NCBI RefSeq assembly: GCF_964275005.1
Contig: NC_092686.1
Coordinates: 46,002,333-46,066,332 of the forward strand
Direction of reading: 5' to 3'
DNA length: 64,000 nucleotides
Source of the DNA: Diadema setosum
Lineage: Eukaryota > Echinodermata > Echinoidea > Diadematoida > Diadematidae
This document shows, in pieces, positions 10,955 to 21,539 of the stretch (position 1 is the stretch's first letter; the number at the start of each line of letters is the position of its first letter). The notes beneath the pieces are model-generated. The model was given only the letters and a program-made list of their open reading frames with translations. It searched no databases and was not told the origin of the DNA. Position numbers and translations under genes: made by a program.

Positions 10955-11535
10955 ATGGTAACTTTTTTTGGGGGGGAGGGTTGTCCAGTGGGTAAGTATC
11001 AGGAGGGGGGGGGGGGGCGATTCGGGGTATGGTTATGGGGGTAGTTATCCGGGGGTAGTTATCCGGGTGGTAGTTATCCTGGGGGTTGTTAACCGAGGGG
11101 TAGTTACCCAGGGGGTAGTTTTCCGGGGGGGGGGGGGGGGGTAGTTATCCAGGGGGTATTTATCCGGGGGGTAGTTAACTGGGGGTAGTTCTCCGGGGGT
11201 TGTTATCCAGGGGGTAGTTATCCGGGTGGTAGTTATCTGGGGGGTAGTTACCGGGGGGTAGTCATCTAGGGGGTAATTACCCAGGGGGTAGTTATCCGGG
11301 GGGTATAGTTATCCAGGGGGTAGATGTCCTAGGGGGTAATTGCCCTTGGGGGTAGTTGCCCTAGGAGGGTAGATGACCGGGTGGTAGTTGTCCTAGGGGG
11401 TAATGGCCCTGGAGGGTGATTGCCCTAGGAGGGTAGTTGTCCGGAGGGTAGTTGCCCTAGGGGGGAATAGACCTTGGGGGTAATTATCCGGGTGGTAGTT
11501 ATCCGGAGGGTAGTTGCCTAGGGGGTAAGTGCCCG
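10955..11535 (+). repeat. G-rich minisatellite, GGGGGTAGTTATCC units
   Basis: About 35 degenerate units of 13-17 bp follow GGGGGTAGTTATCC, drifting to GGGGGTAATTGCCCTA toward the 3' end. G is strongly concentrated on the plus strand, with many runs of 4-18 G, so G-quadruplex formation is plausible. The late-unit word GGGGGTAATTGCCCTAG equals the TIR of the small element at 16534-16704, suggesting a common origin. Confidence 0.85.
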
Positions 11536-12060
11536 GATACGGAATTCAATGCTTAATGTGCACAATTTCACACACAAAGCAATGGACAGGAAATAGATGT
11601 AGCACACAAAGGATTAAGGAGCGATTGATGTCTATGTGTATGAGTAGGTCCATGGGCAATCGGGTGGATACTTCCCATTATACAGTGCGTATAAAAAAAG
11701 AAAAAAGATAATCCAAATTTGAAGGGCTACTTTTTTCGCAATTGTCAGCAATCAGCTGGCAGTGGAGAACGCAGTGTTGGTTGTGAGGAAAGGTGAACTC
11801 TTCTCCTTTCTATTGATTATTTTGACAGATGTCATGCATGGCTCAACATGCACATGAACTTTGAAGACAAACAATGACAAATTGCATTTTTCCAAGTTTG
11901 AGTGTAATCGTGAAGGAACAATGAATGTCTCACTGAATGGATGAGATCTGTCAATGAAAGTGGTCAAATTAACAAGTCAAATTAACAAAAAGATTTGTTT
12001 CTCTACAGCAAACTGCCAAAGAGTTTCATACAAGATTTCATTTTCAACGTTTCCTCAGGC
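11536..12060. other. No recognisable feature
   Basis: Mixed-composition sequence between two tandem arrays. ORFs of about 60-71 codons on both strands have no motifs. Confidence 0.4.
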
Positions 12061-13660
12061 TGAACATGGACCTACTAGACCGGGGGCCCAGAAGATTTAT
12101 TCAGCTGAAAAGGGTCACACTTTTTAATGGTCTCATCGTATAAGGATGTGGCCAAGGGTCAATAAAATGAATTGCTGGCAAGTCACATCCTGTACCGTAA
12201 GCCTAGGGACCACAAAAAGAGACCCCGAAAAATGGATTTATTCAGCCGAAGGGGGTCACGGACAAAAGTTGGTGGATATTGTTCCTTTGGGTGTACTTAT
12301 CATGAAAACAGCAATGCCAGCTATTTTATCCTGTACGGGGCCCCAGACAGTACTAGCCCCAAAGGGCCCCACAAATGGTGTTATTCAGCTGAAAAGGGTC
12401 ACGGCTAATTTCTTTTGCAATGGAAGTAGTTCCCATCAGAGATATCCAAAACACCAATGCCAGCTATTTTATCCTGTACGGGGCCCCAGACAGTAGCCCC
12501 AAAGGGCCCCACCCCCCATAGGCCCTACGTACAAACACACACAAACATTGATTTTATTCAGTTGAAAAGAGTCACGGCTAATTTCTTTTGCAATGGAAGT
12601 AGTTCCCATCAGAGATATCCAAAACACCAAAGCCAGTTATTTTATCCTGTACGGGGCACCAGACAGTAGCCCCAAAGTGCCCCACCCCCATAGGCCATAC
12701 GTACAAACACACACAAACATTGATTTTATTCATGCAGCTGAGAAGAGTCACGGCTAATTTCTTTTGCAATGGAAGGAGGAGTACCCATCAGAGATATCAA
12801 AAACACCAAAGCCAGCTATTATTTATCCAGTATATACGGGGCCCCGGACAGTAGTCCCCCCCCCCCCGGCACACACACACACACACACACATTAGTTTCA
12901 TTGAGCTACAGCTGTAAAAGGGGTTACGGCTTATTTCTTTTGCAGTGGAAGTAGTACCCATCAGAGATATCCAAAATACCAAAGCCAGTTATTTTATCCT
13001 GCACGGGGCCCCAGGCAGTAGCCCAAAATGCCCCCTCCCTCCTCCCCCCCTCCCCCCCCCCCCCACACACACATTGATTTTATTCAGCTGAAAAGGGTCA
13101 CGGCTAATTTCTTTTGCAATTTAAGTAGTACTCATCAGAGATATCCAAAACACCAAGGCCATCTATTTTATCCTGTACGGGGCCCCAGACAGTAGCCCCA
13201 AAGTGCCCCCCCCCCCCCACACACACACACACATACATTGATTTTATTCAACTGAAAAGGGTCATGGCTACTTTTTTTTTTTTTTGCACTCGGAAGTAGT
13301 AGGCATACTCATCAGAGATATCCAAAACACTAAGGCCCGTTATTTTATCCTGTACGGGGCCCCAGACAGTAGCCCCAAAATGCACCCTACACACACACAC
13401 ACACACACACACACATTAGTTCCATTCAGCTGAAAAGGGTCACGGCTAATTTCTTTTGCAATGGAAGTAGTACCCATCAGAGATATCCAAAATACCAAAG
13501 CCAGTTATTTTATTTTGTACGGGGCCCAGACAGTATAGCCCCAAACACGGGTAATTTCTTTTGCACTGGAAGAAGTACCTATCAGAGATATTCAACACAC
13601 CAAGGCCAGTTATTTTATCCTGTACAGAGCCCCAGACAGTAGCTCCACAGTGTCCCATCC
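12061..13660 (+). repeat. ~175 bp satellite with internal (CA)n, about nine units
   Basis: The landmark CCTGTACGGGGCCCCAGACA recurs at about 12331, 12474, 12647, 12828, 12999, 13172, 13350, 13516 and 13620. Most periods are 166-181 bp, with shorter first and last ones. Each unit also has GGGTCACGGCTAATTTC and CATCAGAGATATCC. A variable (CA)n/C-run block sits between, explaining length differences. ORFs through it shift frame between units and are not coding. Confidence 0.85.
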
Positions 13661-15000
13661 ATTATACATGTACTGTGATTACACAACAATAGATATATAA
13701 TGTACTCTTACATGAATCCCACAAGGATTGGAACAATCATCCTCCAGCATTCCCACTGATTCCCACCGATCAGTTACTAGCAAACCAGTCATCCCCTTTA
13801 AAGCATGACCTTCTGATCTTGGTCACTCTTGCTCCTAGTTTGCTGGAGGTGCTAATGAATATATGATACAAAATTACTGGAAATATCATGTGTATTAAGG
13901 CGTAAGAAAATAATGCACATCAATATGTCTTCAAAATGTTTACACTGTTTTCATATGCTTGCTTTTTTCGTTCTTCCAGGAAGGACTGTTTTAACTGCTC
14001 ATGTGGTCGACACATAACATCCGCAGTCACAGCCCTTCATCCTTCTTATTGGAGAAAGGAAATATACCCTCTTCAGGTACATGTATATGCAGTTGTGGAG
14101 CACAGGGCACAGTCTTGTCAAGGCATTGTGGCTGCAGCTGATCTTGTCTTCGAGTTGATCTTTGTTCTAAATCTCAACTGCTGGCCACATTGTATGGCAG
14201 TGAGACCATTTTAAAAGGGACTCCTGTACAAACAAGGAGGATTTGTAACTTTGGCATCCATCCCTTATTTTCTAAATTTGCCGAGTCAACCATAATGCAA
14301 CCATTTATTTATCATCTCCACCCTTCCCGTATCAAGTCTGCGTAATAAAACAGCAGTTGCTTGAGAAGTACATATAGGGAAATAGGCAATGACCTTTTGT
14401 GGTCTCCTTATAACAGTGACCATGTTATTTCACAAGCCATTTGCCATTTGGATATTGTTGTATTTTGATTATACACCTGTACCAGGTATGAATGATAAGG
14501 TACATTTATATTGATACTATTAGTGGTCAATGCTTCTTTGAAACATGTATTCACTTTTCAAGGAGTTAGTTTTACTTATGATTATGTAGACAAGTATGGA
14601 ATATGTGATAAGCTGCTAATTCCATTATTACACACCACGCCCACACATAGTGTGTACAAGTTGACAAGGGATGTATAGAGCAACTGTGACATCGCCATGG
14701 AAACTAGTTCTAAATGACCTCACCCGGCCCAAATATCTGTCAACACTATTGTTGCTAACCATGCTTGCACCTGATTCCAACTCAAATTACAACAACTCTT
14801 GCTTTTTTAGGAGTTGACCTAGAATTTGGCATGTGGCCACTATTACAGGTGAATGTGGTATGTAATTAATGTGTTGCCGTGGTAATGAAAAAAAAAATCT
14901 ATAGAAAATTTAACCGAAACATTGTAGATCTAACTACTTTCAGTCTTCATAATATGAATGGTAATTTGAAAACACAAGATACAGTTGTCTTTAACTGGCA
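13661..15000. other. No supported gene
   Basis: Non-repetitive-looking sequence. An open stretch at about 13980-14078 is flanked by acceptor-like TTCTTCCAG and donor-like CAGGTACATG, but its best frame has no recognised protein family and no partner exon in phase. I see no supported feature. Confidence 0.35.
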
Positions 15001-15006
15001 TCCTTC

Positions 15007-15190
15007 ATGTATCACTTGAGTAGTGAAGGTGTACCCCAAGCAATTTCATCTATGTTCGTAAGAAGTGATCAAGTTCTTCATGATTATCATACAAGGCAGG
15101 CTAATGTGTATCACTTCGCAGTTAGAACTCGACTCAGGAGAAATGTGATAGCATATGCATGTACAGGCCCACAACACAAGAATTCTTTGC
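15007..15190 (+). pseudogene. LINE reverse-transcriptase C-terminal scrap
   Basis: The translated stretch at about 15040-15190 contains LHDYHTRQANVYHF followed by an RTRLRRN-like run and GPQ-x-KNSL. This matches the pattern near the C-terminus of CR1/L2/jockey-type ORF2 proteins (H-x-Y-N-T-R-x, then R-x-R, then G-x-x-W/N-S-L). Only about 50 residues survive and no RT core is nearby, so it is a relic. The call rests on motif resemblance. Confidence 0.5.
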
Positions 15191-15348
15191 ATTGCTCCCA
15201 GGTAGGACAGTAGCCAACATACTATTCATACATGTGATGAAATTCCACCTTTTCACTATGCACCTACATAGTACCTGTCACCATATTATGTGTGTATTTA
15301 ACTTTGGAGTATGGATGCAATATAATTATTGTATTTTAGAGAACGACA

Positions 15349-15975
15349 AATACTAAATTATCCCGAGACAGAGTGCTGTTTTGTTTCACCGAGGCCGCAG
15401 GCCGAGGTGAATAGAACTGCACGAGGGATAGTTTAGTATTTAGAGTTCTATAGTCCAGTATTGGTGCATCAATAGAACATGCACTAATTTCTAGTAAATA
15501 GGTTCCTCGATCTACATGCATTTCCGTAGGCCTAGGCCCTAATTTAGATCTAACAAGACTCACCGTACCTCCGGCAATGCACTGCACTTGTACGCAGAGT
15601 TAACCGCAACCTAGTATGTACCTACCGTAGTTTACGTACACAGCGTGCGATACGCTAGTACAGCCGTGTATGCGTATTGCACATCACAGAGCAGACTCGC
15701 TTATAAACTCCTACATTCAGAGCTCAACATGCGCATACGTTGAAATGCTTGGACTTGTCTTACTACGTACGTCCCTCGGCGGCCCTCCCTAGGCCTTGCG
15801 CGAATCTCTTCGTACATAAAGCGTAGGCGCGCACTGTCACAAGCGTTATAGTGGCACGGTCGTGCCACTATAACAAAATTTTTACACAATCACGTGATGC
15901 TATCTAACCAATCACAACGCAAATTTCACTCTACCTATTTACTATTCCAGTATAGTGCATCATAGAGCATGCACT
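15349..15975 (+). mobile_element. Hairpin-bearing element HP3
   Basis: It opens with a hairpin (15349-15440) whose arms carry TACTAAATTATCCCGAG / GAGGGATAGTTTAGTA around an ACCGAGGCCGCAGGCCGAGGT centre. About 400 bp of CpG-rich sequence follows. A perfect 30 bp palindrome lies at 15845-15874 (arms GTTATAGTGGCACG) and an E-box/CCAAT pair near the end. The layout parallels HP1 and the 35128-36077 element, but the sequence differs. No coding capacity is seen. Confidence 0.6.
15891..15912 (+). promoter_or_regulatory. E-box and CCAAT pair in HP3
   Basis: CACGTGAT (15891-15898) is followed by CCAAT (15908-15912). Spacing matches the pairs at 7022/7040 and 36022/36040. No strong TATA box follows. 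Function is inferred. Confidence 0.3.
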
Positions 15976-16533
15976 ATCTGTATAATGCTGCATGGCAATG
16001 AGTAAAATAATTAGCAGTAGACCAAGCTATAGTGTACTTGAAGCATGTTACTACAGATTTTTGAAAGCTTCAAGTTTATCTTGAAACCTAAATCTATAAA
16101 TGTTGACATGGCATCGAATATTTCATTACATGTATAATCTTGAACACTCAGTTTGTACTTTCCTTGCATTAATAGTATTTGATGTCAGATAACTCAAAAT
16201 GGGTCATTGCATTATATGCGTAATATGTTGCTATTCTGTTTGTTACTTGATTTTGTTATCTGACTAGATGCTAAATTGAACCATGTAAGCACCTACGTGC
16301 CCATTTTTTTTTAAATTCCTTTGCTTATCCTGATTTTCTTGTGTTTGTGTTTGTAACTGCAGTACATGTCCATATCATTGTAAATCTCAAGCCTCATCCA
16401 CCCCTATGTATCCGCTCTTTCTTGCTCACTTCATTTGATGAACTCTGTACTGTTCTTTTCTCTCAATCCTATTCTCTCCTTTATTTTCCCTGTCCTACAT
16501 GTATGTACATGCGTATAGGGCAGGCAATTGCCC
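15976..16533. other. No recognisable feature
   Basis: AT-rich sequence without recognisable motifs or long ORFs. Confidence 0.4.
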
Positions 16534-16704
16534 CTAGAGGGCAATTACCCCCTGGCTAAATACTGGATAGTGGTAAAGGTAAAAAGTAAAGATTAGGGTT
16601 AGGATTAGGTCTAGGGTTAGGAGTTTGGGTTAGGATTAGGTTCAGGAATAGGATTAGGACCAGGGGAAGGGTCTGGGGTAATTGCCCAGGGGGTAATTGC
16701 CCTA
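16534..16704. mobile_element. Small TIR element with telomere-like interior
   Basis: The left TIR CTAGAGGGCAATTACCCCC pairs with the right GGGGGTAATTGCCCTAG. The interior (about 16590-16645) is a degenerate run of TTAGGG/TTAGGA words. At 171 bp it is non-autonomous. The TIR word matches the 3' units of the minisatellite at 10955-11535. Confidence 0.6.
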
Positions 16705-17273
16705 GACCCATGTACATGTCATACAAGTACTTTTGGTTTCTTATTACTTAGAAAGATTGGTCCTTATGAGGTTTGAAAGATGAAATGTAAACAACTGATT
16801 TGTTTTATGTTATAAAGTATGCATTTCTGTTAGGAATTTGCACTGAATCATTTTTTTTTTCAGATGTAGGAGATGAGAATATCTATGCTTATAGAAAATA
16901 GGTCCAAGATACAAATTGCATTGGTGTTAATTATCATACATGTACTTTAATCATTCATAAAATCCATTACCATTACTTTGTTTTGACAACTCATGTGTAT
17001 CCATTTAGATATACAAAGTTGCTCATACAGTACAATGTCAGATCTTGTGAATTTTCCTTTTACATGTGAATGTGCTAGCTATGTTGAAACACAGAATATG
17101 ATATTACTTCCCTTCACAAATGTTAACAGTATGTATACACTGTACTTTATTTCTGCAACAGACTGCCATATTAGATCGCATCATTGAGAATGTATGTTGT
17201 AACAATTGTCCTGAATTAGTGTCTCAAGTGCTAAATTTGCCATGTGTGGTTTGTATTAGTGTATGTGTATTGT
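16705..17273. other. No recognisable feature; target region of LINE-A
   Basis: AT-rich sequence without supported genes, ending in TGTATGTGTATTG words at the LINE-A insertion site. Confidence 0.4.
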
Positions 17274-17284
17274 ATGTGTATTGT
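17274..17284. repeat. Left target-site duplication of LINE-A
   Basis: ATGTGTATTGT here is repeated exactly at 21529-21539, right after the 3' end of LINE-A. Confidence 0.75.
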
Positions 17285-18124
17285 CGGGGGTTAGGATCAC
17301 TGGAGGAGTAGTACCTTTACTAGGTGGCCCCCTCTGCCCCCTGGGCGTCCTAGACTGGTCTCCCCATATCCAGCACCATGAGTAGCGCAATACATGGGAC
17401 CTAGTCCCAAAAAAAACACCAGCTTCCCTCATGGTGAAGACCGACCATGTGCCTGTACGAGGCGCCCCTACCACGGCTGAACATGGCGGATCTAGGGGAG
17501 ACAACCCCGATAAAAAACATGCCACTATGGGCTGGTGGAACCCTCAACCCTGAACACCTTGGTTGAAAATCTACCTCAGGAGAAGGAAACCTCTGACTTC
17601 AAAACCCGGGCAGGTGGAACTCGTTAGCCTTGGCAGGCCATTCACCTAGGGACTTTGCTCACCTGAACCAACTAACCAAGCCTGTTTCGGCGGACCAGGC
17701 GGAAGAAATCTTGTGTTTCAACGGCTGTGAAGGCGACTCAGCAAAAGCACTGTGGAGTGCGAAGGGCATGTCAGAGCACGAAAGAAGACCTGGCCATCCA
17801 CTGCAGCCAACGAAGCCCCCAGACGTAACGGTATATTCGTGCCACTGGAACCTGACTTCTGAGGCCGAGAGAGTGGGTTTGCTCCAGTGCAACAGTTCTC
17901 CCACTTAAAACCCATTCACGCACAGGTTACGTTGTGCTCTATACCTTCCACGTAACCCAACTTCTGTAAAAGTCCTGCGGCGATGGAGGAGCAGTGAAGC
18001 AACAGGTGGAGGTGACCACTGGCAGTTGTAGTCGCAATCCCACACGTAGGCGGTTCTGGACAAGTGGTCGCTCTTCTATGTACCCAGGGCAGCAGAGAAG
18101 TTCGGCAGCATCCAGGGCGACTGA
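17285..18124 (+). other. LINE-A 5' leader
   Basis: GC-richer than its surroundings. Short ORFs on both strands lack motifs. An in-frame TGA at 18122-18124 closes the upstream side of the endonuclease frame, so this part is untranslated or carries an eroded first ORF. Confidence 0.5.
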
Positions 18125-19372
18125 GCAGCCCTCTTTAGGATAGCACTGCTCACCCTAGTAAGGGAGGGGCCTAGAAAAGGTGGCCTAAACATTGCCTGCC
18201 CTACTGCATCTGGTCAGTTTACCGCGGCTGACAGGATCATCCAACTCAGCGGTCGAAATCATATAAGGAAACAAACAGAAAGTAAAACAAAACTGCTTTT
18301 GGGAGCATGGAATGTCCGTACCCTCATGGACAGAGATGATGCAGCAAGGCCGCAACGGAGAACAGCCCTAGTTGCCAAAGAGTTGTCACGCTACAACATT
18401 GATATTGCTGCCCTCAGTGAAACTCGGATTGCAGAGGAAGGCTCACTCACAGAACCTACCACTGGCTACACCTTTTTCTGGAAAGGCAAAGCCCAAAATG
18501 AAGACAGGATCCATGGAGTTGGCCTGGCTATAAAGACCAGTCTGATGAGACAAATTTCAGACCTACCCACCGGTATCAGTGAACGGCTTATGACATTACG
18601 CCTACCCCTCAGTCATAAGCGACATGCAACAATCATTAGTGCATATGCTCCAACCCTAACAAGTTCAGAGGAAGCAATTGAAGAGTTTTATGCCGACCTC
18701 AGTTCCATACTCAATACGATCCCAGCCACTGACAAAATCATCCTTCTAGGAGACTTCAACGCTCGAGTAGGCAGCGACCATGGTCGATGGGACAGGGTTC
18801 TTGGTAGACATGGTATTTGCAAGATGAACAACAACGGCCTCCTGCTGTTGAGTAAGTGTGCTGAGTTTGACCTCGTCATTACAAACACAGTGTTCAGATT
18901 GGCAAACAAGTACAAGACTACCTGGATGCATCCCAGATCAAAACAATGGCACCTTATGGACTATATCATTGTTCGACAGAGAGATCTCCGGGACGTCTGT
19001 GTTACCAGGGTCATGCGAGGAGCTGAATGCTGGACAGATCACAGGCTTGTCCGCACCACCATGAACTTGCACATCGCTCCACATCACCATAGACGACCAA
19101 AGCTTGTTCGTACTGCCTTCAACACAGCCAGACTCAAGCATCCTTTCATCCTGCAGAATTTCCAATCTAGGCTCAATGAAAAGCTGTCTTCCACTGGACC
19201 ATTGACTGGAGACCCAATGCAAAAGTGGAACCAGTTGAAAGAAGTGCTGACCGACGTTGCCAAGCTAGAGCTTGGACTCAAGAAGCGACACCACAAGGAA
19301 TGGTTTGATGAGAACAATGCTGCCATCGATGAGCTGCTTGCAGAAAAGAACAAGGCTTTCATGGAATGGTAG
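18125..19372 (+). pseudogene. LINE-A endonuclease part (APE type), ends at in-frame TAG
   Basis: The frame is open from 18125 to TAG 19370-19372. Endonuclease homology starts at about 18290 with GAWNVRTLMDRD, followed by ALSETRI (about 18410), LLGDFNARVG (about 18745) and TDHRLV (about 19036). These are the expected Asn, Glu, Asp-x-Asn and Asp-His signatures of APE-like LINE endonucleases, which nick target DNA to prime reverse transcription. No ATG precedes the first motif; the first ATG is in TLMDRD, so the start is uncertain or lost. The TAG lies in the EN-RT linker and the same frame continues past it into the RT, so it is best read as a nonsense mutation. Confidence 0.85.
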
Positions 19373-19447
19373 AACAACATTGACTCCATCTCTAAGAAGA
19401 ACAGATTCAAGTCGTTACAAAAAAAGGCCCAACAAAAACTGCGCAAA

Positions 19448-21490
19448 ATGCAAGATCAATGGTGGGAGAAAAAAGCTGAAGAGGTCCAGAATTTTGCTGA
19501 CTCGAACCAATCTAAAGAGTTCTTCAGCTCCATCAAAGCAGTCTTTGGCCCTGTAAAATCAGGCTCCTGTCCATTGCTGTCAGCAGATGGAACCACCTTG
19601 ATCAGGGACAGGGCTGGCATAAATGAGAGATGGAAGAAACACTTCAGTCAACTCCTGAATCACTCGTCTGCAGTTGAACAAGCCGCACTTGATCAGGTCC
19701 CACAGCAAACAGTGAAAGAGGAACTTGATGTTCCCCCATCCATAGCCGAAGTCAAGAAAGCCATCAAACAGATGAACCCAGGAAAGGCATCTGGCCAGGA
19801 TAGTATTCCTGCAGAGGTGTACAAGGCACTCAGTGACCAGGCCTTTGAGGCATTCTACGATGTTCTTACCAGTATCTGGAATGAAGAAAAAATGCCAGCT
19901 GACTTCCGTGATGCCACTATAGTTGCCTTATTCAAAAACAAAGGCTCAAGAGCAGACTGTGGAAACTACAGAGGCATATCCCTCTTGTCCATTGCTGGAA
20001 AAATTCTTGCCCGTGTCATTCTGAATAGGCTGATCTCCACAGTTGCAGAGAAAAACCTCCCTGAGACTCAGTGTGGTTTTCGACGCAATCGTAGTATAGT
20101 CGACATGGTCTTTGTTATGAGACAGGTCCAGGAAAAGTGCATTGAGCAGAACATGAACCTCTATGCTGTCTTCATAGATTTAACAAAGGCATTCGACAGT
20201 GTCAACAGGGAAGCACTCTGGACAATTCTTAGAAAACTTGGCTGTCCAGCAAAGTTCACTACACTCATTAGACTGTTCCATGAAAATATGACTGGTCAGG
20301 TTCTGTCAAATGGTGAACCTTCCGAAAAATTTGCCATCTCCAATGGTGTAAAGCAAGGTTGTGTGCTCGCCCCCGTGTTGTTCAACCTCTACTTCGCACA
20401 AGTCCTGTTCCACGCTGTCAGAGACCTTGACCTTGGCATCTACATCAGGTACAGATTAGATGGGTCGTTGTTTGATCTGCGACGCCTGGCAGCAAAGACA
20501 AAGGTGCTGGAAAGGCTCATTCTTGAAGCTCTGTTCGCAGATGATTGTGCTCTGATGGCACATGGAGAGAACCACCTACAGTTGATCGTCAACAAGTTCT
20601 CTGAAGCGTCGAAGATGTTTGGCCTTACAATCAGCCTCAGAAAGACAGAAGTCCTCCTCCAGCCAGCACCGAACAGTGCACCCTGCCAGCCAAGCATCAC
20701 TGTTAATGGCATACAGCTTAAAAATGTCAAAAGCTTCAAATACCTGGGCAGTACGCTCTCCAGTGACGGTACTCTTGACAATGAAATAGCAGCAAGAATA
20801 CAGATGGCCAGCTTGGCACTTGGAAGACTACGCACGAAAGTCCTACAACACAAAAACGTTCGCCTTTCAACCAAACTCAAGGTGTACAATGCAGTTGTCC
20901 TGTCATCCTTGCTCTTCGGCTGCGAAACATGGACCCTGTACCGCAGGCATACCAAAAAGCTGGAACAGTTCCACATGCGCTCTCTGCGGTCCATTATGCA
21001 TATTCGATGGCAAGATCGCATCACAAACCAAGAGGTCTTGGACAGAGCCAGGACATCAAGCATTGAAGCCAAAATCCTCCAAGCTCAACTCCGATGGTCC
21101 GGTCATGTCATCCGCATGGAAGAGTCAAGAATCCCTCGTCAGCTCCTCTATAGCGAGCTGTCACAGGGCAATCGCAATCAAGGCCGTCCCAAGAAACGTT
21201 ATAAAGACAATCTTAAAGCCAACCTCAAATGGGCGCATTTACAACCCCGTGAACTTGAGACAGCTGCTGTAGACAGATATCGATGGCGAGCCTTAACAAA
21301 GAAGGCTGTAACTGCCTTTGAAGTAAACCGCCGCCAACGCCTTGCAGCTGCTCGGGAGAGACGGCATCAAGCTGCATCTACCTGTGTCCCACCGTCTGGC
21401 ATCCCGTGTCCCACCTGTAACCGCGTGTGTGCCTCCAGCTTTGGACTACGCAGTCACATGCGAACACATCAACGAGGGCGCAACACCTAG
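19448..21490 (+). CDS. LINE-A reverse transcriptase with C-terminal C2H2 finger
   Basis: It is in the same frame as the endonuclease part; open sequence resumes right after TAG 19370-19372 and the first ATG is at 19448. The 680-codon product has RT palm motifs in order: a KGSRADCGNYRGISLL block (about 19938), AVFIDLTKAFDSV (motif A, about 20166), SNGVKQGCVLAPVLFN (motif B, about 20340) and LFADD (motif C, 20531-20545), then a KYLGSTLSSDG thumb block. The C-terminus has one zinc finger of pattern C-x2-C-x12-H-x3-H at 21407-21470, probably for nucleic-acid binding. The catalytic Asp residues of motifs A and C are present. It would act in the nucleus by target-primed reverse transcription. An antisense ORF of 210 codons across it is a shadow. 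Confidence 0.9.
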   Translation: MQDQWWEKKAEEVQNFADSNQSKEFFSSIKAVFGPVKSGSCPLLSADGTTLIRDRAGINERWKKHFSQLLNHSSAVEQAALDQVPQQTVKEELDVPPSIAEVKKAIKQMNPGKASGQDSIPAEVYKALSDQAFEAFYDVLTSIWNEEKMPADFRDATIVALFKNKGSRADCGNYRGISLLSIAGKILARVILNRLISTVAEKNLPETQCGFRRNRSIVDMVFVMRQVQEKCIEQNMNLYAVFIDLTKAFDSVNREALWTILRKLGCPAKFTTLIRLFHENMTGQVLSNGEPSEKFAISNGVKQGCVLAPVLFNLYFAQVLFHAVRDLDLGIYIRYRLDGSLFDLRRLAAKTKVLERLILEALFADDCALMAHGENHLQLIVNKFSEASKMFGLTISLRKTEVLLQPAPNSAPCQPSITVNGIQLKNVKSFKYLGSTLSSDGTLDNEIAARIQMASLALGRLRTKVLQHKNVRLSTKLKVYNAVVLSSLLFGCETWTLYRRHTKKLEQFHMRSLRSIMHIRWQDRITNQEVLDRARTSSIEAKILQAQLRWSGHVIRMEESRIPRQLLYSELSQGNRNQGRPKKRYKDNLKANLKWAHLQPRELETAAVDRYRWRALTKKAVTAFEVNRRQRLAAARERRHQAASTCVPPSGIPCPTCNRVCASSFGLRSHMRTHQRGRNT

Positions 21491-21528
21491 TCTTCCTCGG
21501 ACTTCGAGAGACAACCAAGAAGAAGAAG

Positions 21529-21539
21529 ATGTGTATTGT
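21529..21539. repeat. Right target-site duplication of LINE-A
   Basis: ATGTGTATTGT directly follows the LINE tail and matches 17274-17284. Confidence 0.75.

Larger units (their letters stand above)
17285..21528 (+). mobile_element. LINE-A: full-length 4.2 kb non-LTR retrotransposon
   Basis: The element runs from CGGGGGTTAGG to a 3' AAGAAGAAGA tail and is bounded by an 11 bp target-site duplication. It has a ~0.8 kb 5' leader and an open frame covering apurinic-type endonuclease, reverse transcriptase and a C-terminal C2H2 zinc finger, then a ~40 bp 3' UTR. Simple-repeat rather than poly(A) tail, single-ORF layout and a C-terminal finger suggest the RTE/Ingi/Vingi side of the LINE tree, but the clade cannot be fixed without a phylogeny. 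It looks intact apart from one in-frame TAG at 19370-19372. Confidence 0.85.

Noticed and set aside
12146..13658. ORFs with repeated peptide blocks in the 175 bp satellite
   Set aside because: Frames shift between units because of variable CA/C runs.
13936..14214. Possible host exon with acceptor-like TTCTTCCAG and donor-like CAGGTACATG
   Set aside because: No recognised protein family, and the next candidate exon (about 14813-14850) is out of phase. Not enough to claim a gene.
16590..16645. Chromosome-end telomere
   Set aside because: Only a short degenerate TTAGGG run enclosed by TIRs, with normal sequence on both sides.
20440..21072. 210-codon antisense ORF in LINE-A
   Set aside because: Shadow of the RT reading frame; no recognisable domain.
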